Assembly: GCF_003696215.1 (NCBI RefSeq) | Contig: NZ_RFFG01000008.1 | Coordinates: forward strand, 86,892 to 150,891 | Direction of reading: 5' to 3' | DNA length: 64,000 bases | DNA from: Actinomadura harenae | GTDB taxonomy: Bacteria; Actinomycetota; Actinomycetes; Streptosporangiales; Streptosporangiaceae | Shown: in pieces, positions 16,638 to 24,327 of the stretch | How the letters are laid out: each line of letters opens with the position of its first letter | How positions within the stretch are numbered: position 1 is the stretch's first letter | Made by a program: the position numbers and the translations under genes | Notes under the pieces: model-generated | What the model was told of the DNA's origin: nothing | Seen by the model: the letters and a program-made list of their open reading frames with translations, nothing else | Database searches by the model: none

Positions 16638-18050
16638 ATGTTGCTGTATGTGATCATTCTTAACTCTCGGTGGTTGTCCCTGACCGTGGGAGCCACGATG
16701 ACCGCGTCGCTGGCGCTCGTGCCGGCCGACGCCCACGCGCAGGAGACCATCCGGACGTTCGCCTACACCGGGTCCCCGCAGGAGTTCACGGTCCCCGAAG
16801 GAGTGTGCGAACTGAAGGTGGACGCCTTCGGAGCCGCGGGCGGCGACGCCTTCTACGGTTCCCCTGGCGGCCGGGGCGGCGGCGTCCACGCGACCGTCCC
16901 GGTCACTCCCGGGGACGTGCTGACGATCGACGTCGGCGGCGCGGGCACGGGCGGATCCGCCATTACGTCCACACCCGCGGCGGGCGGCTACGGCGGCGGC
17001 GGTCAACCCGGCGCCTTCCGGAGCGACCGAAGTCCCGGCAACGGCGGCGTCGCCGCCGGTGGAGGCGGCGCGACGACCGTCGCTCTCGCCCTGGAGCCGC
17101 TCGTCATCGCCGGAGGCGGAGGCGGCGGCGCGGGCCATCTGTCCGGCGAACCGCTGGGCCCGGGCGGCGACGGCGGTCAGGCCGGCACCAACGGCGGCAG
17201 CCCGGCCCAACCCGGCGCGGGAGGCGGCGGCGCGTCCGGGGGCAACGGCGGAACGGGCGGCGCGGGCGGGCAGCCCATCTCGGAGTTCGACCAGCCCGGC
17301 GTCCCCGGCGGCGACGCGATCGGACGCGTCGGCGGAGACGGCGCGGTCGACCTCGCGGACCCGCACATGGGAGCGGGTGGCGGAGGCGGCGGGGGCGCGC
17401 ACGGCGGAGGCGCCGGTGGCTCCTCCACGTCCAACACCGTGTACGCGGGAGGTGGAGGAGGCGGATCCAGCCTCGGCCCCACCGGAGCCACGTACGAGAC
17501 CGGCGTCCGCCAGGGCGACGGGGAGGCGACGCTCACCTATGAGGCCGGCTCGTGCCCCGTCCCTCCTCCGGAGGAGTGCTCCAACGACGACATCCACGTG
17601 GACAAGACCGCTGACCGGACCAAGGTCCTCGTCGGCGGCGTGGTGCGCTACCGCATCCGCGTCACCAACACCTGCGCCCACACCTTCCACGGCGCCACCG
17701 TCACCGACGACCTGGCCGACGTGCTCGACAACGGCTTCATCGTGGGGCCCGTCCGCGCGACCACCGGCACCGTCGACCGCACCGGCCGCTCTCTGACCTG
17801 GACCGGAGACCTGCTCCCAGGCCAGACCGCCGAGATCACCTACACCGTCCGCGCCTTCAGGCCCGGCCTGTTGCACAACACCGTCAGCTGGCAGTGCACG
17901 GCGTCCCCGGAGCGGAAGGCCCGCAGGGACTGCACGGACGAGACCACGGTCGTGGTGCGCCCGCACCATCACCACCACCGTCCGAATCCGTGCAAGTGGC
18001 CGCCGTGGGCCCACGAGAGGTCGGCAACGGGTCTCGAACGACGCTGCTGA
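16638..18050 (+). CDS. Secreted glycine-rich protein with DUF11-type repeat domain
   Basis: The protein is about 470 aa from ATG 16638 (MLLYVIILNSRW) and has a signal peptide ending near ADAHAQ. Residues 40-315 are extremely Gly-rich (runs such as GGGGGGAGH) and begin with a motif that many actinobacterial surface proteins share (TFAYTGSPQEFTVPEGVCEL). A DUF11-like beta-sandwich follows (about 325-440): IHVDKTADRTKVLVGGVVRYRI, VTDDLADVLDNGFIVG, LPGQTAEITYTV. A histidine run and a Cys-containing tail end it. Adhesive or structural surface function is inferred. The low-complexity coding gives long overlapping frames in other phases. Confidence 0.8.
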   Translation: MLLYVIILNSRWLSLTVGATMTASLALVPADAHAQETIRTFAYTGSPQEFTVPEGVCELKVDAFGAAGGDAFYGSPGGRGGGVHATVPVTPGDVLTIDVGGAGTGGSAITSTPAAGGYGGGGQPGAFRSDRSPGNGGVAAGGGGATTVALALEPLVIAGGGGGGAGHLSGEPLGPGGDGGQAGTNGGSPAQPGAGGGGASGGNGGTGGAGGQPISEFDQPGVPGGDAIGRVGGDGAVDLADPHMGAGGGGGGGAHGGGAGGSSTSNTVYAGGGGGGSSLGPTGATYETGVRQGDGEATLTYEAGSCPVPPPEECSNDDIHVDKTADRTKVLVGGVVRYRIRVTNTCAHTFHGATVTDDLADVLDNGFIVGPVRATTGTVDRTGRSLTWTGDLLPGQTAEITYTVRAFRPGLLHNTVSWQCTASPERKARRDCTDETTVVVRPHHHHHRPNPCKWPPWAHERSATGLERRC

Positions 18051-18177
18051 CGTTCGATAGCGCCTTCCGGGGCTGGAGCCACCGAAACGCGACCCCCGCG
18101 TCCGGCAGCTCCAGCCCCCTGGAAGCCGTCCCACCACCAGCCCGTCCCGCATCCTCCGCCACCTGGGCCCCCTCCCG

Positions 18178-19077
18178 CTAGGGGATTCGGGCGGCCTCGC
18201 CTCCGGCCTGCCGCCGAAGCCAGTCCCGGTAACCGGGCTCAAGCTGCGCCGCCTCACGCTCGAACTCGGCGAACGCCTCGGGCGTCCCGGTGACCCGGGC
18301 CTGGTGGGCGGCGCGGGCGGCCCGCAGCTTCGGCTCGTCCGGCGCGTGACGAAGCCCCTGCTCAGCGGCCGCGAGCGCGGCGGCATGGTCGCCCCGGGTG
18401 GCGTGTAGGTCGGACAGGTCGAGATGAAGCGACCAGTTGTCCGGTTCGAGGTCGACCGCCCGGGTGAACGCGGCCGCCGCCTCGTCCAGCTTCCCGAGGA
18501 CGCGCCAGGTCCCCGCGCGGACGACCTCGGTGAACACGCTCGACCCGGCCGCGTCGGCACGGTCGCAGAGCGCCAGCGACTCGTCCGGACGGCCGAAGGT
18601 GCGGAGAAGGATCGCCATCCTGGCCAGGTCTTCGGCGTCGTCCACCCGATCCGCGACCGCCTCGGCGGCCCGAAGCCACGGCCCCGCCCCTACCTGCTCC
18701 GGCTCAGCGCCGTGATCGAAGAGCCGAAGGCCCCCTTCACAGAGCGCCTCGGCGCCGACCTGGGCGAGGAAGCGCTCATCGGCGAACCACGGGGCGTCCG
18801 CCCACGCGATCCTGGGGCTGACGCCGCCGAGCGCCCCGAGGACGAGAACGGCGTCGTCCATGCGTCCGTCCAGGAAGTACCGAAAGGCCACCACCGGCGC
18901 GACCCGGGCGTCATCGTCCGGAAGCCCTCCGAACCCGCCCATCAACTCGACGGCGGCCGCATACGGCGCGGGGTCCTGCGGCTCACCGGCGATCGCCTGC
19001 GACAGATACTGGGCGGCCTGCTCCGGGTCACCACCGCAGTGAGCGAGAACGTTCGCGAGCGCGACATTGTGCGACAT
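18178..19077 (-). CDS. Tetratricopeptide-repeat protein
   Basis: The 299-aa soluble protein is built of helical pairs. Clear TPR-like units include ALANVLAHCGGDPEQAAQYL, GTWRVLGKLDEAAAAFTRAVDLEPDNWSL and DLSDLHATRGDHAAALAAAEQGLRHAPDEPKL. It has no catalytic motif, so it is probably a scaffold or binding protein. It sits in a run of small hypothetical genes and is not obviously in an operon. Confidence 0.75.
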   Translation of the reverse strand: MSHNVALANVLAHCGGDPEQAAQYLSQAIAGEPQDPAPYAAAVELMGGFGGLPDDDARVAPVVAFRYFLDGRMDDAVLVLGALGGVSPRIAWADAPWFADERFLAQVGAEALCEGGLRLFDHGAEPEQVGAGPWLRAAEAVADRVDDAEDLARMAILLRTFGRPDESLALCDRADAAGSSVFTEVVRAGTWRVLGKLDEAAAAFTRAVDLEPDNWSLHLDLSDLHATRGDHAAALAAAEQGLRHAPDEPKLRAARAAHQARVTGTPEAFAEFEREAAQLEPGYRDWLRRQAGGEAARIP

Positions 19078-19159
19078 CCGCCGAGGCTACCCACCGAACC
19101 AGGATCAACCGGCCCAAAACCCAATACCCAGGGAGGGGACGTCCTGCCACAATCCCGCC

Positions 19160-19600
19160 ATGCCGCTCGCCACGATCACCCTCACCTCCGGCCGCCAGGT
19201 CGCGCTGAACAACCTGGAGATCTCCTCGACCAACGACGGGCTGTTGGAGGGCTATCCGTGCGCGCTGCTCAACGATCGCCTCCTGGCGAGCCTGGCCAGG
19301 GGCCCCGAGACGCCGTACCGGACGTCCCCGCGCCACGTGATCACCCCGGAACGCCACTACCCGGATCGCGGCACGGGCTCGAGTCTCCCGTTCGGCCCGG
19401 TCGAGGAGCTCCCCGCCTTCCACTGCCGCGGCTCGTTCACCTCGACCTGCGTCGACCCGAACCTTGACGAGGTCCTCCACCGCTCACGGCTGACGGTCAT
19501 CTGGTTCCAGCACGACCTGGCGACCCCCGTCCCCGACTTCGCCGCCACGGCGATAGCCGACCTCCCCTGGAACGACCTGGCCGAGGACTACGAACTCTGA
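19160..19600 (+). CDS. Hypothetical protein
   Basis: The 146-aa protein starts at ATG 19160 (MPLATITLTSGRQVALNNLE). I do not recognise the family. It is soluble, with a beta-rich first half and a C-terminal acidic end (LPWNDLAEDYEL). The pattern LTVIWFQHDLATPVPDFAATAI suggests a small alpha/beta domain. It is divergent from the TPR gene and is followed by a strong terminator. Confidence 0.65.
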   Translation: MPLATITLTSGRQVALNNLEISSTNDGLLEGYPCALLNDRLLASLARGPETPYRTSPRHVITPERHYPDRGTGSSLPFGPVEELPAFHCRGSFTSTCVDPNLDEVLHRSRLTVIWFQHDLATPVPDFAATAIADLPWNDLAEDYEL

Positions 19601-19608
19601 ACACACCA

Positions 19609-19639
19609 ACGGCGGACGGCACACACACCCGTCCGCCGT
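19609..19639. terminator. Bidirectional hairpin, copy 1 of a duplicated terminator
   Basis: ACGGCGGACGG (19609-19619) pairs with CCGTCCGCCGT (19629-19639): an 11-bp perfect stem with a 9-nt CA-rich loop. It lies between the convergent ends of 19160-19600 and 19649-19885. It is nearly identical to the hairpin at 19950-19980. Confidence 0.75.
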
Positions 19640-19648
19640 CAGATCACG

Positions 19649-19885
19649 TCAGTCCAGCAGATCTTCAGCCCGCTCGACGTCGAACGACCGCTTGAACCAC
19701 CGCTCCGCCTGCTCCAGATCCGTGCACGCGTCCGCGCGAGTCCACATGTCCGCCGAGACCTTCACCCCGCGATGTTCCAGGACCTCCAGGGCGCCCTGAG
19801 CCTTGGTCCGTGCCTTGCCGCGGGCTTCGCCGATGGCCTGCTGGGCGCGCTTGAAGTCGCTGACGACCTCGTGGTCAGTGCTCAT
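19649..19885 (-). CDS. Short duplicate of the C-terminal part of the Rpn-like protein
   Basis: The 78-aa reading frame (MSTDHEVVSDFKRAQQAIGE onward) matches the C-terminal 80 residues of the neighbouring gene almost word for word. It shares MWxRADACTDLEQAERWFKR and DVERAEDLLD at the end. It has no nuclease core. It arose by tandem duplication together with the downstream hairpin. It may still be translated, because its ATG aligns with an internal ATG (MSTENEVVSEF) of the parent gene. A role as a separate small subunit is possible but unproven. Confidence 0.6.
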   Translation of the reverse strand: MSTDHEVVSDFKRAQQAIGEARGKARTKAQGALEVLEHRGVKVSADMWTRADACTDLEQAERWFKRSFDVERAEDLLD

Positions 19886-19949
19886 GCGTGGAGAACCTCC
19901 AGATCGGCCACTCAGACGTGTCCAGCGATGGGGAGCTTCACAAATCGTG

Positions 19950-19980
19950 ATGGCGGACGGCACATGCTCCCGTCCGCCAT
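19950..19980. terminator. Hairpin, copy 2 of the duplicated terminator
   Basis: ATGGCGGACGG (19950-19960) pairs with CCGTCCGCCAT (19970-19980), an 11-bp perfect stem. It follows the stop of the Rpn-like gene (19990) on the minus strand. Confidence 0.75.
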
Positions 19981-19989
19981 CAGATTGAG

Positions 19990-20876
19990 TCAGTCCAGCA
20001 GGTCTTCGGCACGCTCCACGTCGAGGGAGCGCTTGAACCACCGCTCCGCCTGCTCCAGGTCGGTGCACGCGTCCGCGCGAGCCCACATGTCCGCAGGAAC
20101 CTTCATCCCGCGATGCTCCAGGAGCTGAACCGCGGCCAGAGCCTTACCCCTGGCTTCCCCCTCGGCCTTGCCCTGCACTTTGCCGATGGCCTGCTGGGTG
20201 CGCTTGAACTCGCTGACGACCTCATTCTCGGTGCTCATGGTCAAGAGAACCTCCAGGTTGCTCTTCGCCGCGCCTTCCACCATCTCCAGCGCGTAGTCAA
20301 TGTATCGCATTGCGTGTTCGACACTTCCGGCGTCCTTGAGCCCTCCGAGGAAGCGCTCGCAGGTGCCGTCCAGGTGGCCGTGGGCCATGACGGACAGCGC
20401 CGCAACGCTGGGGTTGTCGGCGACCTGCCGGGTGGTCTCGATCTTCGGGATCTGGTTGGGGCCGACGATGCAGATGTCGAGGGTGAGCGCGAGGGCTCCG
20501 CACTTGACGGTCACCGTGCGCCGGTACTCGTCCGCCCTGGGGTCGGGGGTGAAGACCAGACGTGGACGCCGGCGGTCGGCTTGGAGTGGTACAGCCACCA
20601 GGCGACCGCGTACTCGACGCAGCGTTCGAGCTTCTTCTCACTGAGGACGGTCTCGAACTCGTTGATGACGAGGCAGGCCGGTGCCTGGGCCTGACCTCCG
20701 ATGGTGAGGACGTCGCTGTGGAGGTCGCGGGACGGGCGAGTGTTGGCCTCGTTGTCGCCGATCGTCCAGGGCATGTCGGGGAGTTCGGTGCCCGCGAACG
20801 TGGCCAGTGCCCAGCTGGACAGTTCGGGGTGGGCGTGAAGGACGGCTCTGACGCCATCGTGTCGTCGTCCTGGCAT
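19990..20876 (-). pseudogene. Rpn-like (PD-(D/E)XK) family protein gene broken by a frameshift
   Basis: The first part (from ATG 20876) reads MPGRRHDGVRAVLHAHPELS, RPSRDLHSDVLTIGG and ACLVINEFETVLSEKK, then AVAWWLYHSKPTAGVHV. The phase is then wrong (WSSPPTPG). The correct continuation LVFTPDPRADEYRRTVTVKCG lies in the next frame and runs to 19990. It contains PSVAALSVMAHG and the C-terminal RADACTDLEQAERWFKR. One missing base near 20556-20562 would restore a protein of about 295 aa, the normal size of this actinobacterial family. The DLHSD and NEFET sites are weak matches to the usual nuclease residues. The break may be real decay or a sequencing error. Confidence 0.7.
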
Positions 20877-21225
20877 GTCACGAGAAGCTACCGATCGTCA
20901 CCGACAGTGGCGAACGGGAGGCCAAGGCGACTTGCGGGGCATCGCCGGAGAAGGCGGGATTTGGCAAGCAGGCCGTGGCCACATCCGGCCACTTTCCCGC
21001 CTCCGCCGGAGGCTTATCACTGCCTGCGGGTGGCCGTAGCGCTGGGCGGACGCTCGCGCGGGGGCGGGTTCGGGTGTGTGCGCTGGGGCGTGGCGTTGTG
21101 GTGGCGGCCGGGGGCCGGGGTGTGGGAGGGGTGGCGGGGTGTTAAGGGCGGGTCGTCTCGGAGGGGTGGGGGTGGTGTGGGCCCGCTCCTCTGGTCGGGG
21201 AGCGGGCGGGCGGTGGTGGGGTGGG
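20877..21225. other. Intergenic, G-rich plus strand, no gene seen
   Basis: This stretch of about 350 bp lies between the start of the Rpn-like gene and the end of the metallo-hydrolase gene. The part from 21090 to 21230 is a run of short G tracts on the plus strand (for example GGGGTGGGGGTGG), which could form quadruplexes. It contains the hairpin at 21181-21207. I see no convincing coding frame. Confidence 0.5.
21181..21207 (-). terminator. Hairpin after metallo-hydrolase gene
   Basis: GCCCGCTCC (21181-21189) pairs with GGAGCGGGC (21199-21207), a 9-bp stem with a 9-nt loop. It lies 19 bp past the stop of the minus-strand gene that ends at 21226. Confidence 0.65.
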
Positions 21226-22062
21226 TTAGGTGGTTGAGGGGGCCAGGTAGGTGAGGGTGTAGCTGGTGGGGGTGGTGGGGGTTATGCGGGCGATGCCTGG
21301 GGAGTCGAGGTGGGCGCCGGCCACGTAGTGGTGGGGCTGGGTCAGGCGGTCGAGGAGGGCTGCTCTTGCGGCTCGGGCTTGGGGTTGGTCGTTGTCGAGT
21401 TCCCAGGTGACTTCTGGGTGGGTGAACTGGAGGGTGGGGACGTGGACGGTGTCGCCCCAGGCGAGGAGGTGGCTGGGGCCGCTGGCGATGTCGTAGACGG
21501 TGTGGCCGGGGGTGTGGCCCGGGCTGGGGATGGCGGTGGCCCAGTCGTTGATGGCGACCTCTTCGGAGACGGGGACGACGCGGTCGCGGAGGGGGGCGAG
21601 GCGTCCGGTGAAGACCGAGGTGTCGCCTGCGCCGATCCAGACGCGTTCGAGGTTGGGGAAGGCTTCTGAGCCGTCCGGGGTGATGAGGCCGCTCACGTGG
21701 TCTTCGTGTTTGTGGGTGATGGCCACGTCGGTGATCTGGGCGCGGTCGACGTCCGCTTCGTCGAGGGCTTCGTAGATCAGGCCCATGGTGGGGTCGTGCC
21801 AGGCGTTGGACGCGCCGGTGTCGATGAGGAGCGAGCGGGTGCCGTCGGTGACGTAGAAGGCGTTGACCGACAGGCGCAGGTTGTCGCCGGCGAGGGGGAC
21901 GGCGGCGGGGAGTTCGGCGAGGGCGCAGCCGTCCTCGTCGCGGAGGCGGGTGGGCGGCATGTCGATGTAGCCGTCCCGCAGCGAGACCACTCGCAGGTCG
22001 CCGAGTTCGAACGTGGCGTGGAGCCGGCCGGTCGAGAGCAGGCGCATGGAATCCTCCGTCAC
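21226..22062 (-). CDS. MBL-fold metallo-hydrolase
   Basis: The 278-aa protein has the beta-lactamase-fold metal motif THKHEDHVSG (HxHxDH), the upstream LLIDTGASN aspartate, the third ligand region IPSPGHTPGHTVY, and LLAWGDTVH as the bridging aspartate. It resembles lactonase- or esterase-like members. No signal peptide is seen. The start may be 22062 or the internal ATG at 22047. It is divergent from a cupin-type XRE regulator with two palindromes between them, so this regulator very likely controls it. Confidence 0.88.
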   Translation of the reverse strand: MTEDSMRLLSTGRLHATFELGDLRVVSLRDGYIDMPPTRLRDEDGCALAELPAAVPLAGDNLRLSVNAFYVTDGTRSLLIDTGASNAWHDPTMGLIYEALDEADVDRAQITDVAITHKHEDHVSGLITPDGSEAFPNLERVWIGAGDTSVFTGRLAPLRDRVVPVSEEVAINDWATAIPSPGHTPGHTVYDIASGPSHLLAWGDTVHVPTLQFTHPEVTWELDNDQPQARAARAALLDRLTQPHHYVAGAHLDSPGIARITPTTPTSYTLTYLAPSTT

Positions 22063-22063
22063 A

Positions 22064-22096
22064 TCTTCTATAGGAGACTGTATCTTCTTTAGGAGA
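22064..22096. promoter_or_regulatory. Two tandem palindromic operators
   Basis: TCTTCTATAGGAGA (22064-22077) and TCTTCTTTAGGAGA (22083-22096) are near-perfect 14-bp palindromes that differ at one base and start 19 bp apart, about two helical turns. They lie against the start of the metallo-hydrolase gene and 46 bp before the divergent XRE-cupin gene. They are AT-rich compared with the surroundings. Binding of the XRE protein is inferred. Confidence 0.7.
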
Positions 22097-22142
22097 ATAC
22101 ATACACTGTGGACGGCGAGGAACCCAGCGATCGAGGAGCACG

Positions 22143-22751
22143 GTGATCGGGCAAGGCGGAGGCGCGGACGGGACGCGGGACGGGGACGACCTGGCCGGGG
22201 CGTTCGGCGGGAACGTGCGGCGGCGGCGTGAGGAGGCGGACCTGACGCTGGAACAGTTGTCCGAGCGGTCGTCGGTCAGCCGGGCGATGCTGTCCAAGGT
22301 CGAGCGTGGTGAGAAGAGCCCGACGATCGGCGTCGCGTCCAGGATCGCGCATGCGCTCGAGGTGTCGCTGTCGGATCTGATCGGTGCGCCGGGCGCTGCG
22401 GCGTCCGGGGTGGCCGTGGTCATGCGCAAGAACGACCGGGCCGTGTTCCGTGACCCGGAGACCGGTTTCGAGCGGCACATCGTGTCGGCGGCGCCGGGGG
22501 CGGGACGGGCCGAGATGGTCGTCCACTATCTTCCGGCGCAGGTGTCGACCGGGTTGCTGCCCGCGTATCCGCCGGGGACGGAGAAGCAGCTCATGGTGAT
22601 CGAGGGGTCCCTGACGGTCGCGGTCGGCGGGATCAGCGAGACCCTGGACGCGGGCGACTCCCTGTTCCTCCAGGCCGACGCGGACCACGGCTTCGCCAAC
22701 CGGACGGACGCCCCCTGCGAATACATCATGGTCATCTCGCGCAGGAGCTGA
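22143..22751 (+). CDS. XRE-family regulator with C-terminal cupin
   Basis: The 202-aa protein starts at GTG 22143. The helix-turn-helix is at about 22-76 (VRRRREEADLTLEQLSERSS, then VSRAMLSKVERGEKSPTIGV). A cupin sensor domain follows at about 120-200 (PPGTEKQLMVIEGSLTVAVG, LDAGDSLFLQADADHGFANR). This architecture is common in regulators of catabolic or detoxification genes. It is divergent from the metallo-hydrolase gene. A hairpin begins at the stop codon. Confidence 0.9.
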   Translation: MIGQGGGADGTRDGDDLAGAFGGNVRRRREEADLTLEQLSERSSVSRAMLSKVERGEKSPTIGVASRIAHALEVSLSDLIGAPGAAASGVAVVMRKNDRAVFRDPETGFERHIVSAAPGAGRAEMVVHYLPAQVSTGLLPAYPPGTEKQLMVIEGSLTVAVGGISETLDAGDSLFLQADADHGFANRTDAPCEYIMVISRRS

Positions 22752-22777
22752 CCGGCCGCAGCGGCCGGGCGGCCGGT
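22751..22777 (+). terminator. Hairpin at end of XRE-cupin gene
   Basis: ACCGGCCGC (22751-22759) pairs with GCGGCCGGT (22769-22777). This 9-bp stem starts at the last base of the stop codon. Confidence 0.6.
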
Positions 22778-22893
22778 TCGCCTGGGTGAGAGCTTCCGGG
22801 CGGGGGCGTCGGGCGCCCGGCTGAACCGCGGCTGGGCGGAGGGCGGTTGGAGGGTGTCCCCGCCCCGCCGAGGGTGGCGGTGCGGCGGAGGCG

Positions 22894-23184
22894 TCAGGGG
22901 GTGACGTTGCGGCAGGTGGGGTCCTGTGGGACGACGGCGATCGAGCCGTACGGCTGGTCACCGTGGTACGCGGTGTAGATGCGGTTGCCGTGGTCGCACT
23001 TGGTGGCGGCGTTGCTGAAGCCGTCCGGCATGCGGATGAGGTCGGCGGGGACGCCGTTGTCGTGTCCGGAGCGCGGGGCGTCCTTGAACGGCTCGGCGTA
23101 CTTGGCGCCGCATCCGGTCAGGCCGCCGAGGGCGAGGGCGAACGTGGCGACGGCGGCGGCGAGGGCGGCCTTGGGGTGCTTCAT
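22894..23184 (-). CDS. Small lipoprotein
   Basis: The 96-aa protein has a type II signal peptide with lipobox LTGC (Cys25). The mature part is short and has two further cysteines, one in ATKCDHGNRIYTAYHG and one near the C-terminus (DPTCRNVTP), which probably form a disulfide. It should be tethered to the outer face of the membrane. The family has no function known to me. About 290 bp without a gene lie upstream (23185-23473). Confidence 0.75.
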   Translation of the reverse strand: MKHPKAALAAAVATFALALGGLTGCGAKYAEPFKDAPRSGHDNGVPADLIRMPDGFSNAATKCDHGNRIYTAYHGDQPYGSIAVVPQDPTCRNVTP

Positions 23185-23473
23185 GTCGGGGCGTCCTTTC
23201 GGGGGGCGGGTTCCGGCGGCGGCCGGAACCCGGGGGTGTGAGACCCGTCCCGATCATGGTGATCGACGCGCCGCGCGTGCGCGTCACAGGACTCAACCGG
23301 CGGCTTCCTCGCTTGAGTCGGTAGGCGAATCGTGGACGGCCTGGACGGTGGCCGTCCACGAGCGGGCGCGGCAGGGAGGAGCGGTGCCTCGCCGGATTCG
23401 AGGGCGCTCCGGGTGAGCCGCCGTTTGAGGAGGAGGTCCGGGTGTCCGGCCGCCGCGTTTTGGTCGTGGGGTG

Positions 23474-23896
23474 TCAGTGGCAGGTCTCGGGCGTGCCGAT
23501 CAGCGCCAGGTGGAGGTGGGTGGTGCCGCCGAGCCAGTGTCCCCAGCACACGTCGTTCCCGGATCGGAGGTCGTGCAGGGCTCGTCCGAATCTGACCTGG
23601 TCAGGGATGGCGTCCGCTTCCTGGCCGATGTGGTCTCTGATCGGGGTCCACTGGGCGCGGAGCCAGGCGATGCCGTCCTCCGGGGTCGTGGCCACGCACC
23701 GGATCGTGCGGGTGGGCTTTCGCAGCCAGTCCCTGATCACCTTCGGGGCGTGGTCCATCGCCGGGTCACGTCGTGCCGCTTCGTTGCCGTAGGTCTCGCC
23801 GTCCATGCGGGACGAGTGGCAGTGCCAGTGCAGCCCTCGCCGTTCCCATATGGCCGGGGACGCGTCCCGCCAGTAGTCGTGATCGAACGTCGCCAC
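23474..23896 (-). CDS. Hypothetical protein
   Basis: The 140-aa protein starts at ATG 23896 (MATFDHDYWRDASPAIWERR). It is rich in Trp and His (GLHWHCHSS, CWGHWLGGTTHLHLAL) and soluble. I do not recognise the family. It lies just upstream of a long hairpin and next to the DUF397/XRE module, to which it may belong. Confidence 0.6.
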   Translation of the reverse strand: MATFDHDYWRDASPAIWERRGLHWHCHSSRMDGETYGNEAARRDPAMDHAPKVIRDWLRKPTRTIRCVATTPEDGIAWLRAQWTPIRDHIGQEADAIPDQVRFGRALHDLRSGNDVCWGHWLGGTTHLHLALIGTPETCH

Positions 23897-23919
23897 TGTC
23901 TCCCCTGGGTATAAGGAGT

Positions 23920-23955
23920 GGCCTGGCCCTCCCGACCAGGGACGAGGGCCAGGCC
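23920..23955. terminator. Strong hairpin between DUF397 gene and 23474-23896
   Basis: GGCCTGGCCCTC (23920-23931) pairs with GAGGGCCAGGCC (23944-23955): a perfect 12-bp stem with a 12-nt loop. It lies 10 bp past the stop of the DUF397 gene on the minus strand. Confidence 0.75.
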
Positions 23956-23965
23956 CGCCGGTCGG

Positions 23966-24187
23966 TCAGATGTCGAACTCTCCGGCCTTCACGCCCTGGA
24001 TGAAGCCCTCCCACTCGTGGCGGGTGAACACCGAGGTGACGCCGGTCTTGGAGTCGCGGAGCCCGATCGTCCCGCCGGTCTCCGCGTCCGCGAGGTTGGT
24101 GGCGACCTCCACACACCCGCACCCGGCGTCCTCACCGTTGCACAACGTACTGACCTTGAACAGGTACCGGTTCGTCCCAGCAGCCAC
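23966..24187 (-). CDS. DUF397 protein
   Basis: The 73-aa protein starts at GTG 24187, with GGGAG eight bases upstream. It shows the DUF397 pattern: CVEVATNL, the IGLRDSKTG core and a C-terminal TRHEWEGFIQGVKAGEFD. DUF397 genes in actinomycetes nearly always sit next to an XRE-DUF5753 gene, as here. They are linked to developmental or antibiotic regulation, perhaps as an antagonist of the XRE partner. The open frame continues upstream through the hairpin at 24286-24318, which is unlikely to be coding. Confidence 0.85.
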   Translation of the reverse strand: MAAGTNRYLFKVSTLCNGEDAGCGCVEVATNLADAETGGTIGLRDSKTGVTSVFTRHEWEGFIQGVKAGEFDI

Positions 24188-24285
24188 GAACGTTCTCCCT
24201 TCATCGGAACCGAGTCGGATCCCGCCGAGCTCCACAATCCGCAGGCCGAATGGCACTCGACCCCGTTGAAGCTTCGGCAAGATCC

Positions 24286-24318
24286 CGTCACGGGAAAGGT
24301 ATTCCCTTTCCCGTGACG
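24286..24318. terminator. 14-bp inverted repeat after XRE gene
   Basis: CGTCACGGGAAAGG (24286-24299) pairs exactly with CCTTTCCCGTGACG (24305-24318), loop 5 nt. It starts 10 bp past the stop of the XRE-DUF5753 gene and 99 bp before the DUF397 start. It is a terminator or attenuator, but it could also be an operator for the DUF397 gene. Confidence 0.7.
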
Positions 24319-24327
24319 CGATGCGGT

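Noticed and set aside
16670..17796. Alternative frames within the glycine-rich gene
   Set aside because: They are Arg- or Ala-rich phase shadows of GGC-rich codons; only the frame with a signal peptide and DUF11-like domain is plausible.
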